The translations under genes were made by a program, and so were the position numbers. From Pseudomonas fragi (GTDB taxonomy: Bacteria; Pseudomonadota; Gammaproteobacteria; Pseudomonadales; Pseudomonadaceae), in NCBI RefSeq assembly GCF_900105835.1, contig NZ_LT629783.1, positions 1,240,001-1,304,000 of the forward strand: a DNA stretch of 64,000 bases, given 5' to 3'. The stretch's first letter is position 1. The number at the start of each line of letters is the position of its first letter. The notes under the pieces are model-generated. The model was not told where the DNA came from. It ran no database searches and saw nothing but the letters and a program-made list of their open reading frames with translations. Positions 15,917 to 24,669 of the stretch are shown piece after piece.

Positions 15917-16506
15917 ACCGGTTTTTTTTGGCTGATAAAACCCTTCGCCTGCTGGCTGCGCAGGTCAATTTGAACGGCACGTTTCGCCACTCGTGCAGCT
16001 TCAAAAATACCAACCTGCCGTTGATCTTCGTACTGCAGGTTGAGCGCGGCTCCTCTGGCACGCTTTTCACCATTGTTTCCGGCGAAGAGAAGCACAGCCT
16101 GACGGTTTACGACCCCGACAAAGACACACACCTGGTACTCGCTGACTTTATTGAGTCCATCGCCAACGGCCGCATGGACACTGCCGAGCCAGCAACACCG
16201 CGCGTGCGTGCTGAATCTGTCGATCGCGGCCAGCTACTGGATGCCAATCAACAAGAGTTGCTGCAGAAACTGGTGCGCAAAGGTGGCTCGTTGTTACTCG
16301 ATGTCGGTCTGGATGAAGCTGTCAGCTTGGCAGTGCATCGCACACAGAGCCGTAAAGGCATCACGGCGATACTGATCGCCGGCGACAGTTACCCGCGCAC
16401 TCAGTGCTTTACCGCTTATGGCGACGACCAGCACAGCTTTAGCCGGCTGCTTCAGTCGCTCGATCACTTAGTCGCGTCGGCGACTTCTACCGCGCTCGCA
16501 GCCTAG
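15913..16506 (+). CDS. Hypothetical phage protein
   Basis: 197 residues, soluble, no membrane segment. The N-terminal half is strand-rich (FVLQVERGSSGTLFTIVSGE), the C-terminal half helical with LLDVGLDEAVSLAVHRTQSR. No domain recognised. It belongs to the early operon controlled by the CI-type operator, between a 59-residue protein and a KilAC-like protein, so a role in the lysis/lysogeny switch, recombination or host takeover is possible but not shown. Confidence 0.75.
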   Translation: MNRFFLADKTLRLLAAQVNLNGTFRHSCSFKNTNLPLIFVLQVERGSSGTLFTIVSGEEKHSLTVYDPDKDTHLVLADFIESIANGRMDTAEPATPRVRAESVDRGQLLDANQQELLQKLVRKGGSLLLDVGLDEAVSLAVHRTQSRKGITAILIAGDSYPRTQCFTAYGDDQHSFSRLLQSLDHLVASATSTALAA

Positions 16507-16514
16507 GGGGTGTT

Positions 16515-16808
16515 ATGGAACGCACCCTCTCCAAAGCCGCTGCGTGCCTAGGCACTACCCGGCCAAAACTGATCAAGTTGATGCGCGAAAAAGGACTGCT
16601 CAACGAACGCAACCTGCCTGCCTTCCCGGTTAGGGACCGTGAGTATTTGCGGATAAAGGACAGCAACTGGTTTCACGCCGAACTCGGCATGCAGTACAGC
16701 CAATCAACCCGGGTACGTCAGTCTGGCATCGCTTGGCTGGCCGAGCAGTTGGGCCTGACCCTTCCAGCAATTCCAGCAATTCCAGCTGATCACCGTGACG
16801 TGGCCTAG
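16515..16808 (+). CDS. KilAC-type antirepressor-domain protein
   Basis: 97 residues that look like a stand-alone phage antirepressor KilAC domain: TLSKAAACLGTTRPKLIKLM (winged HTH-like), REKGLLNERNLPAF, then GMQYSQSTRVRQSGIAWLAE. In longer antirepressors this is the C-terminal DNA- or repressor-binding part. Here the N-terminal Bro/Rha half is missing. TTCCAGCAA is repeated nearly three times at its 3' end, adding Ala-Ile-Pro repeats. GGGGGTG lies just before the ATG. It may modulate CI. Confidence 0.7.
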   Translation: MERTLSKAAACLGTTRPKLIKLMREKGLLNERNLPAFPVRDREYLRIKDSNWFHAELGMQYSQSTRVRQSGIAWLAEQLGLTLPAIPAIPADHRDVA

Positions 16809-16974
16809 GGAATACGCTCGGCAGATCGTGGCCATGCCGACACGCGAGGAGCGCAACGCTGCGCTCCTTGAAGTGCCGGAGCATTTGCGCGAACTGACCA
16901 AGCGACACTGCCTGAATGCCTGGAACCACCCGGCCCGGCTCCAACCAAAACCGAGCACACCAGCCCATGACTAA
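16795..16974 (+). CDS. Small phage protein, unknown
   Basis: 59 residues from the GTG at 16795-16797, overlapping the KilAC-like gene by 14 nt and the PrtN-like gene by 8 nt. The sequence (TWPREYARQIVAMPTREERN, then EVPEHLRELTKRHCLNAW) is basic, helical and resembles small proteins of Pseudomonas prophage early operons. An ATG at 16834 is an alternative start. No function can be given. Confidence 0.6.
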   Translation: MTWPREYARQIVAMPTREERNAALLEVPEHLRELTKRHCLNAWNHPARLQPKPSTPAHD

Positions 16975-17293
16975 TGCCAACCAAAGCCCTCTACGGCTGC
17001 TGCCAGCACCGGATGCGGACACCGTAGAGCTGCTGTACCGCAATTTTGGTGACGTGCTGATCCCCCTCGACAAGCTGCGCGTGCAGTACTTTCGCCACCT
17101 CAACGAGCAGTCTTTTGCGGCAGAGATCATCAGCGGCCGGATTCAAATACCCGTAATCACACTCGACAGCAGCCGCAAGGCGCCGAAGTTCGCTCACATC
17201 CGCCACGTTGCCGCGCTGATTGATATTCGCGCCTACAAGGCTGACGAGGAGCTGGCCAGACCGCAAAGCGGCACACCGGATAAAGACGACTAG
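16967..17293 (+). CDS. Pyocin activator PrtN-like protein
   Basis: 108 residues from the ATG at 16967. The core (VELLYRNFGDVLIPLDKLRVQ, here split as ELLYRNFGDVLIPLDKL and YFRHLNEQSFAAEIISG) followed by RIQIPVITLDSSRKAPKFAH and the LIDIRAYKADEE end match the PrtN family. PrtN activates pyocin genes in P. aeruginosa by binding P-boxes; phage copies are found in early operons. Whether it activates this prophage's late genes or acts on other loci is open. Confidence 0.8.
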   Translation: MTNANQSPLRLLPAPDADTVELLYRNFGDVLIPLDKLRVQYFRHLNEQSFAAEIISGRIQIPVITLDSSRKAPKFAHIRHVAALIDIRAYKADEELARPQSGTPDKDD

Positions 17294-17334
17294 CCAGCGC
17301 TGCCACCACCGGCGCCGCACCAGGAGCACACCAC

Positions 17335-17472
17335 ATGACCCCGACCCAGATCAGCGCACTGATCTTTTTGACATTGAGCGCGGCCTTGCTCTATTGGCTC
17401 GGCTACCGCAACGGCCTGGCCGATGGCCGCAAGCATCACCCTGAATACCGCACCCGGAGAAAAGCGGCATGA
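17335..17472 (+). CDS. Small single-pass membrane protein
   Basis: 45 residues (MTPTQISALIFLTLSAALLY...) with one hydrophobic segment at about 7-22 and a strongly basic tail (RTRRKAA). AGGAG lies 9 nt before the ATG. Its stop overlaps the next ATG by 4 nt. Small membrane proteins of this form are frequent in Pseudomonas prophage operons; the function is unknown. Confidence 0.6.
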   Translation: MTPTQISALIFLTLSAALLYWLGYRNGLADGRKHHPEYRTRRKAA

Positions 17473-17741
17473 CGCACTCACTGACCAACTGCCTACCCCT
17501 GCCCGCTTTGCTCCGCAACACCAGTGGGATCGATACGCCTGTAAAAAACAGTCTCTGCTGCGCAGCAGCAGGCATTACTAAAGCTTTTCGCGCCACTGCG
17601 GGGGTGCTTATACCCCACATAAAGCTGCGCGAGGCAGCGCGCATTGATGCCCCGCTAAGCGCTCAAAATCGCCCGCCCGCGCAGCTTGTGGTGGGGTATA
17701 CGCACCCAGGCACCGCTATCAAAGGGGATGGCCATGCGTAA
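17469..17741 (+). CDS. Hypothetical phage protein
   Basis: 90 residues, coupled by ATGA overlap to the preceding small membrane protein and overlapping the excisionase-like gene by 8 nt. Rich in Ala, Pro and Thr, with two cysteines in SLCCAAAG. The coding DNA contains a 30-nt imperfect inverted repeat (17602-17707), so part of this frame may be shaped by DNA or RNA structure rather than protein function. No domain recognised. Confidence 0.5.
   Translation: MTHSLTNCLPLPALLRNTSGIDTPVKNSLCCAAAGITKAFRATAGVLIPHIKLREAARIDAPLSAQNRPPAQLVVGYTHPGTAIKGDGHA
17602..17707. repeat. Imperfect 30-nt inverted repeat
   Basis: Arms 17602-17631 and 17678-17707 match at 26 of 30 positions, separated by 46 nt. 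Each arm contains TATACCCCAC and AAGCTGCGCG. The long arms lie upstream of the excisionase-like gene. They could fold into a stable RNA hairpin or be a recombination or protein-binding site. Confidence 0.8.
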
Positions 17742-17946
17742 AGAGCTGATCAAAATTAGCGAATACCAACGCCGCCGCTGGGGTGAGAACGGGACACCGC
17801 TCTGCTCGCAAGCCATACGCAATTACATCCGCAACGGAAAGCTGCCGGGCGAGCAGATAGGCTCGCTCTGGTATGTGGACTGGAACGCACTGAACATAGC
17901 TGAAGGCAACGACCTGGTCGCTATGGTGCTAAGAGGAGTTGCCTGA
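17734..17946 (+). CDS. Excisionase-like DNA-binding protein
   Basis: 70 residues from the ATG at 17734, with AAAGGGG 6 nt upstream (a second ATG at 17728 has no room for a ribosome-binding site). The protein MRKELIKISEYQRRRWGENG ... CSQAIRNYIRNGKLPGEQ ... LWYVDW has the MerR/Xis winged-helix pattern. Its stop overlaps the integrase start (TGATG), the usual xis-int arrangement. It would bend the attachment site and direct excision. Confidence 0.75.
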   Translation: MRKELIKISEYQRRRWGENGTPLCSQAIRNYIRNGKLPGEQIGSLWYVDWNALNIAEGNDLVAMVLRGVA

Positions 17947-19058
17947 TGGCTCCACGGCCACGCAATAGTGCGAACAAGCACCTGCCGCAGAACCTGTACT
18001 TTGATCCACGCCGTTCGACCTACCGCTACCGTCGCCCCAGCGACGGTAAGTGGTTTCAATTCGGTACCGATCGGATCAGGGCAATTGATGCCGCAAAACA
18101 GCTCAACCTGGCCTTCATGCAAGGCGCCGATCTGGTCCGCTCTGTCATGGGTAATCCATCAGGGTCCTTTGCAGGCTTTCTGGATAAATACGAAGCCGAG
18201 ATCTTACCTCCCCGCGAACTGGCCAAGGGTACGCTCGGACTGTATGCCGTTCACTTCAGACGCTTCCGAAAGCATTTTGAGGGCAAAGCAGTCGATCAAA
18301 TCACCATACGCATGGTTGCCGAGTTCCTGGACACACTGACCCCGAGGAGCGCCAATCAAAGCCGCGCTCTGTTGGTGGACATTTTCAATCATGCCGCGTC
18401 CAAAGGCTTATGCCCGGACAACCCGGCATCGAGCACCATTAACCGTATCGAGAAGAAGCAACGCAGACGCCATACCGTGGAAGGTCTGAAGGCGATCAGG
18501 GAGGTGGCCCCACCCTGGCTGCGCAACGCCATCGACTTAGCGCTGATCACTGCTCAGCGGCGCTCAGACATTCTGGACATGCGCTTTGATGGAGTAAGGG
18601 ATGGTTTCCTGTACCTGGTACAAAAGAAGACAGCCAAGGCCAGTGATACGGCGTGGATTCGATTTAAGGTAACTGATGAGTTGCAGGCCGTAATAACCCG
18701 TTGCCGAGATAGCGTCGCCTCACCCTTCTTGATTCATCGCAAGCCGCAACGATTGCTGCAGAAGCAGGCGCAGACCAAAGAGCACTGGACTAAGGTTGAG
18801 GATCGCTTTCTAACGCGCTCTTTTAAAGAAGCGCGGGAAATTGCCGGCTGCTATGCAGACTGGAAAGAAGAGGAAATGCCAGGCTTCCACGAAGTGCGTG
18901 CGCTGTCGCTGCACCTGTACAAAAGAGCCGGTAAAGATGGTCAATCCATTGCGGGCCATGCCAGCGAGACGATGACCAAGAACTACCAGAAAGACCACGC
19001 CGATGTGATCTGGTCGGATGCGATTCCAGACCTGAATATCAGCGAAATCACCGGTTAG
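17946..19058 (+). CDS. Tyrosine integrase, lambda-Int type
   Basis: 370 residues. N-terminal arm-binding domain (1-60; KHLPQNLYFDPRRSTYRYRR is close to lambda Int), core-binding SAM-like domain (72-165), catalytic domain with Arg205 (ITAQRRSD), a likely Lys near 228, His315 and Arg318 (FHEVRAL), His338 (AGHAS) and nucleophile Tyr347 (KNYQKD). It catalyses insertion at and excision from the adjacent tRNA-Pro gene. It is last in the operon whose first promoter carries a CI-type operator, and is followed by arm-type repeats. Confidence 0.95.
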   Translation: MAPRPRNSANKHLPQNLYFDPRRSTYRYRRPSDGKWFQFGTDRIRAIDAAKQLNLAFMQGADLVRSVMGNPSGSFAGFLDKYEAEILPPRELAKGTLGLYAVHFRRFRKHFEGKAVDQITIRMVAEFLDTLTPRSANQSRALLVDIFNHAASKGLCPDNPASSTINRIEKKQRRRHTVEGLKAIREVAPPWLRNAIDLALITAQRRSDILDMRFDGVRDGFLYLVQKKTAKASDTAWIRFKVTDELQAVITRCRDSVASPFLIHRKPQRLLQKQAQTKEHWTKVEDRFLTRSFKEAREIAGCYADWKEEEMPGFHEVRALSLHLYKRAGKDGQSIAGHASETMTKNYQKDHADVIWSDAIPDLNISEITG

Positions 19059-19088
19059 TTTTGCGCCCATTTTGCGCCAGTTTTGCGC
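19059..19088. repeat. Three TTTTGCGC direct repeats, probable integrase arm sites
   Basis: TTTTGCGC occurs at 19059, 19070 and 19081, exactly 11 bp apart and therefore on one face of the helix. They lie between the integrase stop and the tRNA attachment site. Lambda-type integrases bind such repeats with the N-terminal domain; the P' arm of lambda also has three sites. Confidence 0.65.
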
Positions 19089-19103
19089 AAGGCAGAAACG
19101 AGA

Positions 19104-19137
19104 AAGGGAATCAAAGGCCTAAACCCTTGATTCCCTT
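19104..19137. terminator. Hairpin downstream of tRNA-Pro and of int
   Basis: AAGGGAATCAA (19104-19114) pairs with TTGATTCCCTT (19127-19137). It could end both the integrase transcript (plus) and the tRNA transcript (minus), although the following T runs are short. It may also belong to the attachment region. Confidence 0.5.
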
Positions 19138-19145
19138 ACAGAATA

Positions 19146-19222
19146 TGGTCGGGACGGAGTGATTCGAACACTCGACCCCTAGCACCCCATGCTAGTGCGC
19201 TACCGGACTGCGCTACGCCCCG
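19146..19222 (-). tRNA. tRNA-Pro (anticodon GGG), CCA encoded
   Basis: A 77-nt cloverleaf on the minus strand. The acceptor arm CGGGGCG pairs with CGTCCCG (one G-T), the D arm is GCGC...GCGC, the anticodon stem CTAGC/GCTAG holds the loop ATGGGGT with anticodon GGG, and the T arm is GAGTG-TTCGAAT-CACTC. The 3' end is ACCA. Its 3' side borders the integrase, so it is the prophage attachment target and has been kept intact by the att core sequence. Confidence 0.96.
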
Positions 19223-19302
19223 ACTAGGCGTTACAACTTGCTAGAACGTCGAGAAATATACCTTAAGCTTTTGAAATACGAAAGTATTTTAAAACGCTTT
19301 GG

Positions 19303-19659
19303 TTATTTTTTCAGGACCTGCAAAACATCTTCAAGCTCGCTAATCGTTTGCCGAATTAACTGCTTGTACTGCGTGGTGTCATCTTTGGCTTCATCACCGG
19401 AAAGCCGCAAGCGCGCCCCTCCAATAGTGAAACCTTGATCATAAAGCAACGCTCGAATCTGCCGGATCATCAGCACATCCTGGCGCTGATAATACCGGCG
19501 GTTTCCGCGACGTTTTACGGGGTTGAGCTGAGGAAATTCTTGCTCCCAGTAGCGCAGCACGTGCGGTTTTACACCGCACAGCTCGCTAACTTCGCCGATG
19601 GCGAAGTAGCGTTTGCCCGGGATCGGCGGGAGCTCGTCGTTATGACTTGGTTCCAGCAT
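19303..19659 (-). CDS. MerR-family transcriptional regulator
   Basis: 118 residues. The N-terminal winged helix ([20 protein letters not shown], then [20 protein letters not shown]) is a typical MerR DNA-binding domain; [16 protein letters not shown] is the wing. The C-terminal part is a short coiled coil ([13 protein letters not shown]) without metal-binding cysteines, so it does not look like a metal sensor. It overlaps ihfA by 20 nt. This merR next to ihfA is conserved in gammaproteobacteria, but its target is not known to me. Confidence 0.9.
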   Translation of the reverse strand: MLEPSHNDELPPIPGKRYFAIGEVSELCGVKPHVLRYWEQEFPQLNPVKRRGNRRYYQRQDVLMIRQIRALLYDQGFTIGGARLRLSGDEAKDDTTQYKQLIRQTISELEDVLQVLKK

Positions 19660-19942
19660 AAGCCTCTACTCGGGCCTTCAACTTCTGCCCTGGACGAAAA
19701 GTGACTACACGGCGAGCCGTGATCGGGATTTCTTCTCCCGTTTTCGGATTGCGGCCTGGCCGCTGTCGCTTGTCACGCAGATCAAAATTGCCAAAACCCG
19801 ACAATTTGACCTGCTCGTTGTCTTCAAGAGCGTGCCTGATTTCTTCAAAAAACAGCTCGACCAATTCTTTGGCCTCGCGTTTGTTCAGGCCCAACTCTTC
19901 ATAAAGACGTTCCGCCATCTCAGCTTTTGTCAGAGCCCCCAT
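19640..19942 (-). CDS. ihfA: Integration host factor alpha subunit
   Basis: 100 residues: [20 protein letters not shown], a helical body, and the DNA-intercalating arm with [20 protein letters not shown]. With IhfB it bends DNA sharply at specific sites and serves replication, recombination and sigma-54 promoters. It is also the host factor for lambda-type integrases such as the one next door. It follows pheT by 3 nt, the standard pheST-ihfA operon. Confidence 0.98.
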   Translation of the reverse strand: MGALTKAEMAERLYEELGLNKREAKELVELFFEEIRHALEDNEQVKLSGFGNFDLRDKRQRPGRNPKTGEEIPITARRVVTFRPGQKLKARVEAYAGTKS

Positions 19943-19945
19943 ACG

Positions 19946-22324
19946 TCACTTCCTTAACGTGGCGTTCAACCTTTGTTCAAGCGAGGTGAGGATATTTTGC
20001 GTTGTGGCGTTCACCTCATCGTCATTAAGAGTGCGCGATGGATGCTGCCAGGTCAAGCCAACCGCAAGGCTTTTTCTATGCGGATCAATGCCTTTACCCT
20101 GGTAAACATCAAATAACCTTAGGTCTGTCAGCCATTCGCCTGCATTTTCACGAATTACATCCAGTACGGCACTGGCTGCTACGTCACGATCGGCCAACAA
20201 CGCCAGGTCACGACGCACTTCAGGAAAGCGCGACAACTCATGGAATTTCGGCATTTTACCTGCCGCGACTTCTGCCAGAACCAGTTCAAAAACAAACACT
20301 GGACGGTCAAGACCAAGGTTTTTGGACAGTTCAGGGTGGATGGCACCGACATAGCCAACTTCGCGACCGTCACGCTCGATACGTGCAGTCTGGCCCGGAT
20401 GCAGGGCAGGATGTTTGCCCGGCACAAAGGTGAATGCATCCAGTGCACCAGCAAAACCCAACACCGCTTCAACATCAGCCTTGACGTCAAAGAAGTCGAC
20501 AACATCGCGACCTTGTGCCCAGCCTTCAGGCAAACGGCTGCCACACACCACGCCAGCCAACATCGGCTCTTGCTTCAGGCCTTCCAGCTGACCAACAAAA
20601 CGCAGGCCGCTTTCAAACAGGCGAACGCGATCTTGCTGACGGTTCAGGTTGTGCTGCAATGACTTGACCAGGCCTGGCCACAACGAGGCACGCATGGCAG
20701 CCATGTCGTTGGAGATAGGGTTGGCCAGCAGCAGCGGTTCAACACCCGGGCTGAACAGTTCGAACTGTTTCGGGTCGATAAAGCTGTAGGTGATCGCTTC
20801 CTGATAACCGCGTGCTACCAGCAGACGACGCAGTTCCGGCAGGTCACTGCGCGCTTCGGCCTTGGCTTGCGGTGCCAGTCGGGCCTGCGGATAACGAACC
20901 GGCAAGCGGTTGTAGCCGTAAAGGCGCGCCAGCTCTTCGATCAAATCAACTTCCAGGCTGATATCGAAACGATGGCTAGGCACTTCTACACGCCACTGCC
21001 CTTCACCTTCAGCGGTAATGGTCAGGCCCAGGGCACTGAGCAGGCGCTCAATTTCCGCCGAGTCCATTTCCATGCCCAGCATCTGGCTGATACGCGCAGC
21101 ACGCAGGGTGATTGGCGCAATCGATGGCAGGTACTGCTCGTTTACAGTTTCGATGATCGGGCCAGCTTCGCCGCCAGTGATGTCCAGCAGCAAGCCAGTG
21201 GCGCGCTCCATGGCTTCACGCGCCAGCTTCCAGTCCACGCCACGCTCATAGCGGTGCGAAGCGTCGGTGTGCAGGCCGTAGGAGCGGGCCTTGCCAGCGA
21301 CAGCGATCTGATCAAAGAAAGCGCTTTCAAGAAATACGTCGCGGGTCTTGTCGGTCACACCGCTGTGCTCGCCACCCATTACGCCGGCAATAGCCAGGGC
21401 ACGGGTATGGTCGGCAATAACCAGCGTGTCGCTGCGCAGGGTGACTTCCTGGCCGTCGAGCAGTACCAGCTTCTCGCCTTCTTCGGCCATGCGCACACGA
21501 ATGCCGCCATTGATCTCGGCAAGGTCGAACGCGTGCAGCGGCTGACCCAGTTCCAGCATGACATAGTTGGTAATGTCGACAGCGGCATCGATGCTGCGCA
21601 CGTCAGCGCGACGCAGGCGCTCAACCATCCACAGCGGCGTTGGCCGGGACAGGTCGACATTGCGGATCACACGGCCCAGGTAGCGCGGGCACGCGGCAGG
21701 TGCAAGCACTTCAACCGGACGCACTTCCTCGTGTACCGCAGCAACTGGCGCAACCACCGGGCGAGTGACCGGGGCGTTGTACAGAGCGCCCACTTCACGG
21801 GCCAGACCTGCCAGCGAAAGGCAGTCGCCACGGTTCGGCGTGAGGTCGACTTCGATGCTGGCGTCTTCAAGACCCAGGTACACACGAATGTCTTCGCCCA
21901 CCGGCGCATCAGCCGGCAACTCCATCAGGCCGTCATTGCCCTCGCCCACTTGCAGCTCTGCTTGCGAGCACAGCATGCCGTTGGACTCAACGCCACGCAG
22001 CTTGGCCTTCTTGATCTTGAAGTCGCCCGGCAGTTCAGCACCGATCATGGCGAACGGAATTTTCAAGCCAGGGCGCACGTTGGGCGCGCCGCACACTACC
22101 TGAAACGTCTCGGCACCATTGCTGACCTGGCAAACGCGCAGCTTGTCGGCATCTGGGTGCTGCTCGGTGCTCAACACCTCGCCCACCACCACACCACTGA
22201 ATACACCGGCGGCCGGCGTAACGCTGTCGACCTCAAGACCGGCCATCGACAGACGAGCAACCAGCTCGTCGCGACCTACCTGCGGGTTTACCCAACCACG
22301 CAGCCATTGTTCACTGAATTTCAT
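19946..22324 (-). CDS. pheT: Phenylalanyl-tRNA synthetase beta subunit
   Basis: 792 residues, the normal length. Domains in order: N-terminal MKFSEQWLRGWVNP, tRNA-binding OB fold (about 40-150; GVVVGEVLSTEQHPDADKLR), B3/B4 editing domain (210-370), B5 DNA-binding-like domain (400-475), catalytic-like core, and the C-terminal anticodon-binding FDX-ACB domain (PEVRRDLALLADRDV). The (alpha-beta)2 enzyme charges tRNA-Phe and hydrolyses Tyr-tRNA-Phe. It lies 26 nt after pheS. Confidence 0.99.
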   Translation of the reverse strand: MKFSEQWLRGWVNPQVGRDELVARLSMAGLEVDSVTPAAGVFSGVVVGEVLSTEQHPDADKLRVCQVSNGAETFQVVCGAPNVRPGLKIPFAMIGAELPGDFKIKKAKLRGVESNGMLCSQAELQVGEGNDGLMELPADAPVGEDIRVYLGLEDASIEVDLTPNRGDCLSLAGLAREVGALYNAPVTRPVVAPVAAVHEEVRPVEVLAPAACPRYLGRVIRNVDLSRPTPLWMVERLRRADVRSIDAAVDITNYVMLELGQPLHAFDLAEINGGIRVRMAEEGEKLVLLDGQEVTLRSDTLVIADHTRALAIAGVMGGEHSGVTDKTRDVFLESAFFDQIAVAGKARSYGLHTDASHRYERGVDWKLAREAMERATGLLLDITGGEAGPIIETVNEQYLPSIAPITLRAARISQMLGMEMDSAEIERLLSALGLTITAEGEGQWRVEVPSHRFDISLEVDLIEELARLYGYNRLPVRYPQARLAPQAKAEARSDLPELRRLLVARGYQEAITYSFIDPKQFELFSPGVEPLLLANPISNDMAAMRASLWPGLVKSLQHNLNRQQDRVRLFESGLRFVGQLEGLKQEPMLAGVVCGSRLPEGWAQGRDVVDFFDVKADVEAVLGFAGALDAFTFVPGKHPALHPGQTARIERDGREVGYVGAIHPELSKNLGLDRPVFVFELVLAEVAAGKMPKFHELSRFPEVRRDLALLADRDVAASAVLDVIRENAGEWLTDLRLFDVYQGKGIDPHRKSLAVGLTWQHPSRTLNDDEVNATTQNILTSLEQRLNATLRK

Positions 22325-22350
22325 CCTGCTCTCCTAAGAATTCGTTACGA

Positions 22351-23420
<1,070 letters not shown>

Positions 23421-23436
23421 TATGACGTTTAGCACC

Positions 23437-23458
23437 CGGGCTTGCACAGGCAAGCCCG
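23437..23458 (-). other. Second hairpin in the rplT-pheS interval
   Basis: CGGGCTTGC, loop ACAG, GCAAGCCCG: a 9-bp stem immediately upstream (minus strand) of the terminator hairpin and just after the rplT stop. It could be an RNA processing or stabilising element for the rplT mRNA. Confidence 0.6.
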
Positions 23459-23476
23459 AATGACTGTCGGGGGTAC

Positions 23477-23833
23477 TTAAGCCAGAGTGGCTTTAGCTTT
23501 CTCGACAATCGCAGCAAACGCCGCTTTTTCGTTCACTGCCAGATCAGACAGAACCTTACGGTCGATCTCGATGGAAGCTTTTTTCAGGCCGGCGATGAAA
23601 CGGCTGTAAGACAGACCGTTGATACGAGCACCAGCGTTGATACGAGCGATCCACAGAGCGCGGAACTGACGTTTTTTCTGACGACGGTCACGGTAGGCGT
23701 ATTGGCCTGCCTTGATTACCGCTTGCTTGGCAACACGGAATACGCGTGAGCGTGCGCCGTAGTAGCCTTTAGCCAGTTTCAGAATTTTTTTGTGACGTTT
23801 ACGGGCGACAACGCCACGCTTTACACGAGCCAT
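23477..23833 (-). CDS. rplT: 50S ribosomal protein L20
   Basis: 118 residues, the expected length: [20 protein letters not shown], then a long basic N-terminal tail and the globular domain ([17 protein letters not shown], shown here in part). Essential for early 50S assembly; in E. coli it represses the rpmI-rplT message by binding it. Part of thrS-infC-rpmI-rplT. Confidence 0.99.
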   Translation of the reverse strand: MARVKRGVVARKRHKKILKLAKGYYGARSRVFRVAKQAVIKAGQYAYRDRRQKKRQFRALWIARINAGARINGLSYSRFIAGLKKASIEIDRKVLSDLAVNEKAAFAAIVEKAKATLA

Positions 23834-23862
23834 GAGTTACTTCCTCTAGTCTTAACCAAAAA

Positions 23863-24057
23863 TTAACGAAGGCGCAGCATGCGCTCGACTTTTGCCACGT
23901 CAGACGGATGCAGCAAGCTGCTACCGCGCAGTTGACGCTTACGCTTGGTCGACATTTTGGTCAGGATGTGGCTCTTGAAAGCGTGCTTGTGCTTGATACC
24001 GTTAGCAGTTTTCAGAAACCGCTTAGCAGCACCACTTTTAGTCTTCATCTTTGGCAT
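23863..24057 (-). CDS. rpmI: 50S ribosomal protein L35
   Basis: 64 residues: [20 protein letters not shown] ... [21 protein letters not shown] small basic protein of the large subunit, between infC and rplT as in almost all bacteria. Confidence 0.99.
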   Translation of the reverse strand: MPKMKTKSGAAKRFLKTANGIKHKHAFKSHILTKMSTKRKRQLRGSSLLHPSDVAKVERMLRLR

Positions 24058-24117
24058 GTTCGGATACTCCGCATTCAGTTGATAAACATAATCAGAAGGC
24101 CTGCCGTGCCCTATTGA

Positions 24118-24669
24118 TTACTTCTTCTTTTTCGGGGCGATGACCATGATCAGCTGGCGTCCTTCCATCTTAGGATGCTGTTCGACGGTACCGTATTCCG
24201 CAAGGTCAGCTTCAACCCGCTTCAACAGTTCCATACCCAGCTCCTGGTGGGCCATCTCACGGCCGCGGAATCGTAGCGATACCTTGGCCCTGTCCCCATC
24301 ACTCAGGAAACGTACCAGGTTGCGCAGTTTTACCTGGTAATCCCCTTCCTCCGTCCCTGGACGAAACTTGATTTCTTTAACCTGAATCTGTTTCTGGTTT
24401 TTCTTTGCAGCAGCAATCTGCTTCTTCTTTTCGAAGATCGATTTGCCGTAGTCCATCAGCTTGCAAACTGGGGGTACTGCATCAGCGGAAATTTCCACCA
24501 AGTCCAGTTTGGCCTCTTCAGCTTTAAGAAGCGCGTCTTCAATTGACACAATCCCAAGCTGCTCGCCTTCAGCCCCAATTAACCGAACCTCGCGTGCCGA
24601 GATATTCTCGTTGATCGGGGCTTTCGGTGCAGCTCGTTTATCTTGTCTCATTTCACGCTTAATAATAAT
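24118..24669 (-). CDS. infC: Translation initiation factor IF-3
   Basis: Starting at the ATT at 24667-24669 the product is 183 residues ([20 protein letters not shown]), the form usual in Pseudomonas; the first ATG at 24649-24651 gives 177. GGAG lies just upstream. The ATT start shares a base with the thrS stop. The AUU codon lets IF-3 repress its own translation, as in E. coli. Domains: N-terminal alpha-beta ([19 protein letters not shown]), linker helix rich in Lys, and C-terminal 30S-binding domain ([20 protein letters not shown]). Confidence 0.97.
   Translation of the reverse strand: MIIKREMRQDKRAAPKAPINENISAREVRLIGAEGEQLGIVSIEDALLKAEEAKLDLVEISADAVPPVCKLMDYGKSIFEKKKQIAAAKKNQKQIQVKEIKFRPGTEEGDYQVKLRNLVRFLSDGDRAKVSLRFRGREMAHQELGMELLKRVEADLAEYGTVEQHPKMEGRQLIMVIAPKKKK

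Larger units (their letters stand above)
1..19145. mobile_element. Temperate prophage, right part (left end outside window)
   Basis: Continuous phage gene content runs from a truncated baseplate gene at the left edge to a tyrosine integrase at 17946-19058. It abuts the 3' end of tRNA-Pro, the usual attB for such integrases. The head module is lambda-like (gpW, gpD, gpE, Phage_portal_2-type portal, GpA-type terminase), while the tail genes visible (gpZ, gpV) are of the contractile P2-like kind. No gene in the visible part is clearly broken, so the prophage may be functional, but the rest of the tail, any endolysin and the second att site lie outside the window. Confidence 0.95.
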
